DNA of 64,000 nt from Pohlia nutans (taxonomy: Eukaryota; Streptophyta; Bryopsida; Bryales; Mniaceae): positions 17,974,001 to 18,038,000 of the forward strand of contig CM040090.1 in the NCBI GenBank assembly GCA_022496805.1, written 5' to 3'. Within the stretch, counting starts at the first letter, position 1. Each line of letters opens with the position of its first letter. The notes beneath the pieces are model-generated. The model made no database searches, was not told where the DNA came from, and saw only the letters and a program-made list of their open reading frames with translations. Below, one piece after another: positions 56,434 to 64,000 of the stretch. The position numbers were made by a program, and so were the translations under genes.

Positions 56434-58380
56434 ATGGCGAATAGCAATGAGCCATCAGATACTGGGATGGATGTCACGGTGTGGAAGGAGCTTCCGCCAG
56501 AACTCGTGGAGAAGTGTTTGCTCCACCTGCCGGTTCTAACGATCGCATCGACGCTCAGGGCAGTAAGCAAAACCTGGCGGGACTTTCCTGGCACGGCACC
56601 ATTCATGAAGTTGCGGAAGGATATCAAGACCAGCAGCTTCGGATTCCTGATGCACGGCACGAACATTCTGAGCTACCGATGCGAGACCATGGGGTTGGAT
56701 CACGAGACTCTGAAGTGGGAGCCAGCTCCATCGCTCCAGCTGGAAGCTCCCCACCGGGCCTGCAAAGCGGAGTCCGTGTCGGAAGGAATACTGTGCCTCA
56801 GCCCGCACCCAGCCACGAATTCCCCGGCATCGCAGAGCTTCATTGTCTGGAACCCGCTACTCCCCCCGAGCTGCAAACTGATAGTACCCCGCGGCATGGT
56901 TCCGCAGGAGTATCGGACCGTGAGCTTGGTGGTGGACAGGGCAAATGCAAGCTTTAAAATCCTGGCATTCACGCACTGGTACCGGGAATGCCACACTTAC
57001 TCCTCAACCACACGGTCTTGGGATTCTCACTACCAGGGACCGGATATTTATGACGGTTTGCTATTCCCCAACCACAGAGAGGGCGGTCACATTGCAGTTG
57101 CGTACGAGAATTGTGTCTATGTAGCTGTGGCAAGTTTGATCGCTGACGTTCATAAAGTTGGAGATTTCTGCTACGATGTGAAGAGGAATGTCTGGAAGAC
57201 AGCGGTCATGTGCACTTTGTCACCGGAGATCATGAAGCTGTATGGCTACTGCTTCACCAGGTCATTGTTTGTGATCTCCGACGTGATGTACAAGGTGGTC
57301 GAATACGTGGGCGGCGTTCACCTCCTCGGAAATGATCGTCCACGTCCTGCAGTGCAGATTTTGGCCAGAAGTGTAGCTCAGACTGCAAACAACAATGCAG
57401 GTACGTTCCTTGTCAATTTCTTTCTTTATTCTTTTTATTGCCCACAGTCATATATATATAGAGCTGCTAATATTTCTTGGATCGGGTTTTTGGATACTTT
57501 ATTTCTCTAACGCTTTTAATGTGTACATTAATATGGCAATAAGTCTTACTAAATTTATAACATTCTACTCCCTCCGTTTCGAAAATAAGTGTCCTAGTTT
57601 TAGTCCTATGTTTTATGCTTCAAACGTGAGTCCTATCCACTTCAAATGGGGTGGACATATTACTATAATTAATGATAGATCATTTTTCAAAGTACATTTT
57701 TCAAAGTACAACTGTTTTTTTGACAACAAAAACGTTAAGAAAAATACATACATTTGCAAGAGGCTCTGATTTTGAAACGGAGGGAGTACTATTTACGCTC
57801 TAATCATCCAACTTAGAGGTATTATTTTTTTTTATTACTGGTTGACCTTGATATAAAGATTTAGGATATTTCAATGAGTGCTTTAAGAATCTTTTCATGT
57901 TCAAGAGCTCTATAATTAAGAGTGAAATCTGATAAGACGAGTATCGGTATTTTTGTCTTACTATTTCTTGATTTCCAATGCCATGTGTATGTGTGTGCAG
58001 ACAAGTGGAGAGTGATAGCAACCACAGTGCTCCCGCAAAGCGATTGGGAGACAAAATGGTTTGGAACATGGTATGGGTGCATACAGAAAGGTCATACGAA
58101 GCCCACCATATGTGGTTTGTTTAAATCAGAACCGCATTTGTTTCTGATGATGTACAGTGTCGGCAGTGGCACGTGGAAGACGGTTTGTGTGACAGACGAG
58201 GTCACCAGTGTTGTGGATGGCTCAGAAGAGCCCATTGGTATCATTGCACATAGCAGGAATTCATGGAAGTGCCATTGGACTGAGAATCGGTGCAAATGGC
58301 TGTCCATGAAAATGGTGCCTCATTATGAACCCAGTTGGATTTGTCCTGCGGCTGGATCTGGCGAGTGCCAGCACAATTAA
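56434..58380 (+). CDS. F-box protein
   Basis: Two exons, 56434-57400 and 58001-58380, with donor GTACGT and acceptor TGTGTGTGCAG in matching phase, giving 448 residues. An N-terminal F-box lies at about residues 11-46 (WKELPPELVEKCLLHLPVLT, IASTLRAVSKTWRDF). The rest has a repeated beta-type pattern as in plant F-box/kelch-like proteins: EGILCLSPHP, SFIVWNPLLPPSCKLIVP, YEN-CVYVAV, DVKRNVWKTAV in exon 1 and SDWETKWFGTWYG, GSGTWKTVCVTDE in exon 2. Such proteins recruit targets to an SCF ubiquitin ligase through SKP1; the target is unknown. The 600-bp intron contains a Stowaway MITE. No stop or frameshift, and GC is well above the flanks. Confidence 0.88.
57568..57786. mobile_element. Stowaway MITE in the F-box gene intron
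   Basis: 219 bp with ends CTCCCTCCGTTTCGAAAATA and its complement (TGATTTTGAAACGGAGGGAG), flanked by TA on both sides (57566-57567, 57787-57788). Better preserved than the copy at 6847. Confidence 0.95.
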
Positions 58381-59160
58381 TGACATCTCTGAGTGACTAG
58401 TGAGTCTTGAGCGTTTGGTTTAGGAATTATGTATAATTACTCAAGGTAGCTTGGAGTTTTGAGTTCCTGTTCTGTTTTCAAACACTAGTAGGAAATGTGT
58501 CATTTTTCAAAATGAAAAAGGAATGAAATCGCGCCATGCACATAGGCTATGTCAGTGCTGGTGAGTGGTTTTGGTCACAAAAAGAAAAAAAGACAAACAT
58601 AATATTCAGCCACTAATCACTGTATTTATGAAGGGAATGAAAAACTACAGGTTTGCTACTAGTGAGAGATTGTTGTAAACTGATTGTTGCTTCAATGGCC
58701 GGGTTTAAGAGTTGGACCCATCCTTATTACATACAAATACAATTGTGTTACTATCAATCTAGTATATTAAATACTAACACATTGTCACACGATCTGTCGT
58801 GACCCCGTTGTCACAAAAACGGTCACGTTTTGATCCCGAATATTTCATGAGCCTATCATCCTGCATGTTTCTCATCCGCTCTTGTAAGACTTCAATCGGG
58901 TATCTGGTTCATCCGGCTATCTGAGTTCATTGTTGCAGTGCAACAAGTTTATGCAAGTATTGATATTCACTCCCAAGTGTGACACCGGCATTGTAAGGGA
59001 TATGCATTCAATCCTTTACTGGAAATGATCAGCCGTGAAAATGCTTTTGGATGTTTAGTAGATGATTTTTGTGATAAAAAGGTATTTTATTTTAGAATTT
59101 AAAGTCAAGATAACTAATTTTACATAAGTGCAAAACTTTAATGGATGTATTGAATCACTC
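58381..59160. other. 3' flank of the F-box gene, no other gene
   Basis: Probably holds the 3' UTR; no further coding signal. Confidence 0.35.
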
Positions 59161-59308
59161 CACTACAAGGAGAAGGCGTCACTTTTCACTTACCAATTTT
59201 TTGGTTGGACTTTGTGAGTGTGATTCGTCACCTAGGACAAGCATATACAGTAATTAGCGACAAAGAACAAAATCGTCCAAAGCAAAAAACTACGCCCCTG
59301 CTTGTAGT
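59161..59308. mobile_element. Short CACTA-like MITE
   Basis: 148 bp: CACTACAAGGAGAAGGCGTC at the left and ACGCCCCTGCTTGTAGTA at the right. The ends pair imperfectly and the last base is A where G is expected. A clear 3-bp duplication was not seen. Confidence 0.5.
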
Positions 59309-59866
59309 ACTATTTTTTTGAAGATTGACATCTTTGATTGAAAAGCAATTATATTTGGGTGCCAAACATAGCATGGTGTCCAAGGTCTATACTAGCACCA
59401 AGCTAGTGCGGAGTATGGATCTTGGATACCATGGTTTGATACTATGATTTGATGCCCGAAAACCACCACTTCTACTAGTTTTCGTAGAAGTCAATTTTTT
59501 GGTTCATACTAGTGCTGTACTAGTATATGTAAATTGCTTATTGGTATAAAATACCGTATCAATGCAATATAAATTTGTCATATTATTAACTTCTGAATGA
59601 GTCACTCTACTTTTCACTTTTTGGTGTATGAGATGTACTTTAGACTATTGAGGATTGTGTGTTCAAGTGAGATGTTCAAATTGATTCAAATTTTTTATTG
59701 CAAGATGAAATGATTCCAAGAAATCCAAAAAAATTGTGTAATTTTTGAACATTATTACATGTACATGCAATTGCAAGCTACGATCTACCGAGTGGCCGAA
59801 GACTACGATCTTTGGACGGATGTTTATAATCTCCAGGCCAACATTTTCATAGCCTAACTCATCTGG
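59309..59866. other. AT-rich intergenic
   Basis: No gene recognised. It may include decayed upstream parts of the retrotransposon. Confidence 0.3.
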
Positions 59867-60534
59867 ATGGTGCCCTCATTGCAAAAAGAATTCAAGGAAA
59901 GGGTTAATATTTCCCGAGGACCTCGAAAGATTGTTATGACCGCTAGGATTTACACAAGTTCATTAATCAATGACGGTGCCCTTGAGATCAATGTGATCAT
60001 TTTAGACAAGGTTATCCTGAGCGGCCTCACTAATGGGGGTAGCGGGATTAACATTATGCGTCTCTCCACGATGGAGAAGCTAGGGTAAAAGGTCACCGGG
60101 CCCTCCCCTACGTTGTCAACATGGCCAATCAACGGCCAATTACCCCCCTTGGTGAAATCGCCAATTGTAGAATGGAAACCAGGGAAATTTTTTACACGTT
60201 GACCTTCCATGTTTTGCGGCTTGTGTTAAACAAAGCCGCTTATCCCATTTTTTTGGGACGAGATTGGTTGTGGCGGGCAATTGCCTCCTTGCGTCGATCC
60301 ATCACACAATCAAGGTTGACATTTGGGTCGTTAGGCAACCGGTCATTTGTGACCATCGGGTCTCGGGTCTTCACACCTCTAAAGGCACTAGTAGAAGTTT
60401 CAACGGCCACGAAGGCTACCGGTAGCGAGCACGTCGTTTTAGCTCAATCTACTTTAGTGTCGGTGAAAACCTCCATCGATTTGGACCCAATTAGAAACCT
60501 TGGGCCCGGACTCTATGATTAGGAGGACGATGAT
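59867..60534 (+). pseudogene. Ty3/gypsy polyprotein fragment: protease region, decayed
   Basis: Plus-strand frame with the order of a plant Ty3/gypsy pol protease: NGGSGINIMRLSTMEKLG at about 60034-60087, then PLGEIANCRMETREIFYTLTF and NKAAYPIFLGRDWLWRA. The active-site Asp of the D-G-G signature is Asn (AAT). A TAA interrupts the frame right after EKLG (60088-60090) and another stop follows GPGLYD near 60520. Such a protease would process the Gag-Pol protein; this copy cannot. No long terminal repeats were identified. Confidence 0.8.
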
Positions 60535-60700
60535 GAGTTCATCGCTTGGCTTCGGGAACACCCCAAGGACCTCAATACCTTAGGGTATATGCGGTGAATG
60601 TCATCACGACCATGAGAGCTATAGTAAACCCGGAGGATCATACCACATGATTGCGACTTTGGTTGATGAAATCAAATACGAGGCGGTTTACACCCTTGCA

Positions 60701-62258
60701 CTACAAGGAGATCTATGTCCTAAATCCTAATTAACTGAATTATGACAAGAATTTGTCAACTGCTCTGTCAATTAGGAGACCCTGATTCGGTCACTTTGTT
60801 GACAAAATTTTGTCATTTCGTTTGTCATTTAGGACAATTTTACACGTCAGATGCATGGCGGTCGAATCTCTTTGCCACGGTGGAATTCCTAGCCATGTCA
60901 GCAGTCTATGTGTACGGTAATTGGGATTTGAGCAAGGGTAAAAACTTTATGGGAATTTCGTAGAAGTTTCCTAGATTGGATGAAAAAAAAATTCTCCCGT
61001 CAATGGCGGTTGTGTCACTCGGCGATTTACGGTGATTTACTTTTGTCTTTTTTTGACCTTTTTTTTTCTCTGCCCTCCGAAGCTCTGAAATCCGCTATTG
61101 CTATTCCTCGTTGCTATGAGAGACTCCTTGTGGCTGTAAGAGACTCACAAATACGCGCCAGAAACTCTAAACCCTGAAATGCACCCACAAAAATTAGGAG
61201 AAAACAAACAACACTTGTGACGAACTGAAGCCTGGCAATGTTTTCTCTCAGACGCAGACGCAAACGCAGACTAAAGAGAGAGAAAAAATAGAATGTGATA
61301 GTGGCAGAGCGCTGACCTGCTTTTCTCTGATTCGCAATAACAACGTCCCACTCCCTTGTAGCAAAATTAGCCTACTTCACGTTCTCAATTGTTTCGTGCA
61401 AGTTGTTTTGTGTGTGCTAATTGACAAAGTTCGCGCAAGGGCCCAAATCAACTCCAGCAAAGACCATTGCAACAACCACCCCTCGACAATACAAACGCTT
61501 TTCGGCCCCAAGCACCACGACCACGTGTGCAGGGCCACTCACCTTGCCCTCTCAGGGCTTCTGGATGCCCCAGTCACAGCCGCAACACAAGATAGAAGGA
61601 ATTGAACGAAAGACGAGCGGTGAGCGGGACCAAAACCCTAGGACCGAGATGGGTGAAAATAACATCAAAGAGGCATGAGAGAGAGCAATAGAAAGAGGGG
61701 GAGGAGTGAGAAACCATGGCACGAATTGGAGGAACAACAATACCTGAGAGTGATGAGGACAAGTTGAAGACGGTGGAAAAGGCAGAGAGCGAGACGGCGG
61801 CTATCGCAATGGCAGCCAAGAGGAAAAGCAACTCCTTCGAGACAGAAGAACGTTCGCCTAAGGGTTCTTTGGTTTAGGGTTTACTGTCACTCCGTTCATC
61901 CACATTCATTGGCATTCATCCAATCTGTACATGACGTGGACCCCTGTAAAAATCTCCCTTTTTTGCGGCGCCTCTCAAAGAGGAGTGGTCTTGCAAGTAA
62001 TTTTGGGGTCATAGTAACCATGCACAAAAGTAGTTCCACGTGTGCAAAACAACCATTCAAAGTAATAAAAAATTTATCATTAGTTCCAGTCCACTTTCCA
62101 TGTCCACGTTGTAAAGTGAAGCAAGAGTTGACAACAAGTTGACAGAAAATAAAAAATTAACCGATATGACAGGCCTATACAAGGAAATTGTTGCAATCGT
62201 CATCTTGGACATTTCTCTATCAAAATCTTGTCATTTCGACACCCATTTCCTTGTAGTG
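60701..62258. mobile_element. CACTA transposon inserted in the gypsy element
   Basis: 1558 bp starting CACTACAAGGAGAT and ending ATTTCCTTGTAGTG, flanked by TTG on both sides (60698-60700, 62259-62261): the CACTA end and 3-bp duplication of the En/Spm superfamily. Subterminal regions hold several GACAAAATTTTGTCATTTCG-like units in both orientations, as expected. No transposase frame; the interior (61000-61870) is GC-richer and without a recognisable protein, so it may be captured sequence. Confidence 0.88.
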
Positions 62259-62261
62259 TTG

Positions 62262-62650
62262 AGATCGATAGAATCCAAAGTTTTGATTTGCAGGATTAAT
62301 AGATAAGGAGGAAATCCTCTCGTCTCCTCTTCATATCCAAAAGACCGCCACTAGTTCAGAGGTGGGGTCGGAATTGCCCATTTATCCCGCGGTAACGGAC
62401 GATTGGTACCATGGTCACGGTCTCGATCAATGATTGTCAAGATGTGCACGTGTCATTAGAGGGTCAGGAGCCCCGACCCATGAAAATGGGGGCTCAATTG
62501 TCTTCCGAGGTAGTTGAAAGGTACAAAACCGTTGTCCTCGAGTTTTGGGATATTTTTGCATGATCTTATAAAGACCTCATAGGCATACCCCAAAAATTGC
62601 CCTATACACCATTCTATTAGTCCCGCTGTCTCTAGACCCGGAACAAGAGT
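62262..62650 (+). pseudogene. Ty3/gypsy fragment: linker and start of reverse transcriptase
   Basis: Continues the retrotransposon beyond the CACTA element. VVERYKTVVLEFWDIFA is followed by a TGA where Trp is expected (62562-62564) and then SYKDLIGIPQKLP, the segment that opens gypsy reverse transcriptases in plants. Two more stops follow. After about 62650 the similarity ends, so catalytic domains, RNase H and integrase are missing from this window. Confidence 0.75.
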
Positions 62651-63340
62651 TCACAAAGAATTGGGGGGTCGCAGATGCAGCGCCGCGAGCAAGGAAGATC
62701 GGCAAGCAATGGGCAATTGCGAACGCAACGGCAATCGCATTGGGACAACAGCGAATACCGTTCGCAAACGAGCCACACAATTTAGTTGCCAACCAGGAGG
62801 AACGCCATCGCTGAGGCCCTGTCTCTCTCCGTGTGAAGTTACGGAGGGAGACAAGGTGATATTATGGAGGGATACCTCTCCACCCCTTACTATTTAATAT
62901 TTTGAGATTTTGCTAGATCATCTAGACTCGGAGATTGTTAGAGCGTAAAGAGAAAAACATATTACTTAAATTGGTGATTTTAGTTGCCCCAATTGGTATG
63001 ATTCATCTTTTGGATTTTTTCTACATGATTGTTGTAGTGTGTGATTGGTGATGGTGTTTGTTTGAATATTGTGGAGTCTTGTTGAATTTTTGGCCCGGCG
63101 TATGGTATAGCGCGGAAGCGCTGCTCAAATTTCACCAGGCCAATTTTGTGGTTGAGAAAAAAAAGGTTAAAAGAGAATCAATTTTAGGGTTATTGGGTAC
63201 GACGCGGAAGCGCTGTCCAAGATTTCCCATTTTCTTCTATATCTCTTGTTTTACAAGTGTTATAATGTAGTTGAGGTTTGTTTGGCTTGGTGAAGAATTG
63301 TGATCTGTTAGGTCATGCCCCATTTTTGAACCCCAATTAG
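62651..63340. other. Unassigned sequence downstream of the gypsy fragment
   Basis: GC-rich to about 62850 with a short hairpin (GTCTCTCTCCGT / ACGGAGGGAGAC, 62821-62853). A phrase with GCGCGGAAGCGCTG / GACGCGGAAGCGCTG occurs twice (about 63110 and 63199). No gene recognised. Confidence 0.35.
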
Positions 63341-63349
63341 TGATGTAAT

Positions 63350-63945
63350 TTTTGTGCACAAGTCCAAAAACCCTAATTAAAAGGGTTGATACATCAATTT
63401 TTCCCAATTACATGGCACTTGGTGCCTAGGAGGATTGGTGAAAGCTTGTGAGTAAGTTAGTGCTTGTAATTGCTTCATTTGGATATAACAAGGGTTTCGT
63501 TATTTAAAGTGCCTATTGAAATGTGCACTATTTTTTGGGATTATTTTTGAATATTTTAATCACAAATTTTGGTATGTATAAGCAATAATATTGTACTTTG
63601 GCTAAAGTCTTTTCAGATATATTTTGATAAATCTTAAGGGGTGAGGCACATGCCACACCCCTCAAGGTTTTTTTTTCTTACTAGGATAATTATAAAATGA
63701 TCATATTTTCAATGAAATTTATAAATTTCCAAAAAATTGTTCATATGCACTTTTACATATTGAATTGCACTTTTAACAAAACCCTTGTTATATTTAGAAT
63801 GTGCTGTAATTGTTGTGCACAAGTCCAAAAATCTTAATTAGAAAGGTTAATTCACTGATTTTGCCAAATTAAATCGCACTTGATGCCTCGGGTGATTTGT
63901 GAGGGCTTGTGAACATATTTTAGAGTTTGTTATTGTTCATTTGAG
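63350..63945. repeat. Diverged direct repeat pair
   Basis: Two copies of about 130 bp, near 63351-63481 and 63811-63943, share TTGTGCACAAGTCCAAAAA, CTTAATTA-AAAGG, GCACTTG-TGCCT and GTGA-GGCTTGTGA. Same orientation, offset about 460 bp, so possibly two units of a longer tandem repeat or parts of two long terminal repeats. Confidence 0.7.
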
Positions 63946-64000
63946 TTTCTTATGTGTGCTGTAATTTTCTTGCATACACCGATTTGGGCCCATATGCATT

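Noticed and set aside
1..64000. Bacterial-type features: operons, CRISPR arrays, riboswitches
   Set aside because: The window is eukaryotic with GT-AG introns; no regular direct-repeat and spacer array is present.

Overview
The window looks like nuclear DNA of a land plant. Introns are GT-AG, and the recognisable genes are plant types: a SYP5-type SNARE, a PFxWExxPG (DUF688-type) protein, a retropepsin-like aspartyl protease, an F-box protein and a WDR82/APRF1-like WD40 fragment. Between them lie long AT-rich stretches full of Stowaway, CACTA, Harbinger-like and hAT-like elements and large foldbacks. The protein sequences suggest a non-seed plant (lycophyte, fern or bryophyte) more than a flowering plant, but this is an impression and not proven.

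Layout. 0.7-0.9 kb: hairpin repeat. 0.9-1.0 kb: possible isolated exon. 2.1-4.4 kb (-): DUF688-type gene. 6.8-13.8 kb: repeats, including several TTAA-ended elements. 14.0-18.3 kb (-): six-exon aspartyl protease gene whose frame closes across every junction, with three repeats in its introns and a Harbinger-like MITE just upstream. 19-27 kb: an (AT)n tract, a moderate-GC stretch without a gene I can name, and repeats. 27.5-28.9 kb: a 1.3-kb palindromic foldback. 29-31.6 kb: nested repeats and a 101-bp triplication. 32.4-33.8 kb (-): six-exon SYP5 SNARE gene. 35-38 kb: AT-rich, no gene seen. 39.1-39.7 kb (+): broken WDR82-like pseudogene. 40.4-40.9 kb: degenerate tandem repeat. 41-42.1 kb: two TTAA elements sharing one TTAA. 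45.4 kb (+): small basic protein. 47.2-50.3 kb: a second foldback and part of a third. 51.4-55 kb: repeats, with a hAT-like MITE split by a Tc1-type transposon. 56.4-58.4 kb (+): two-exon F-box gene. 59.9-62.6 kb (+): decayed Ty3/gypsy retrotransposon split by a 1.56-kb CACTA element.

Main observations. (1) At least a dozen 220-830 bp elements share the ends TTAA-CCCYTAAACG / CGTTTAGGGG-TTAA, have unrelated interiors in several subfamilies and no other visible target duplication. That pattern fits piggyBac-type insertion, which is unexpected in a land plant. (2) A full-length Tc1-type DD34E transposase, a type better known from animals and fungi, lies in a TA site inside a plant MITE whose uninterrupted paralogue is 1.2 kb away; its second catalytic Asp has become Asn. 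(3) The SYP5 SNARE has His where the zero-layer Gln is expected. (4) Three foldbacks share one architecture. The genes do not form a pathway or cluster; they are ordinary scattered plant genes. The unusual content is the layered, datable mobile DNA.
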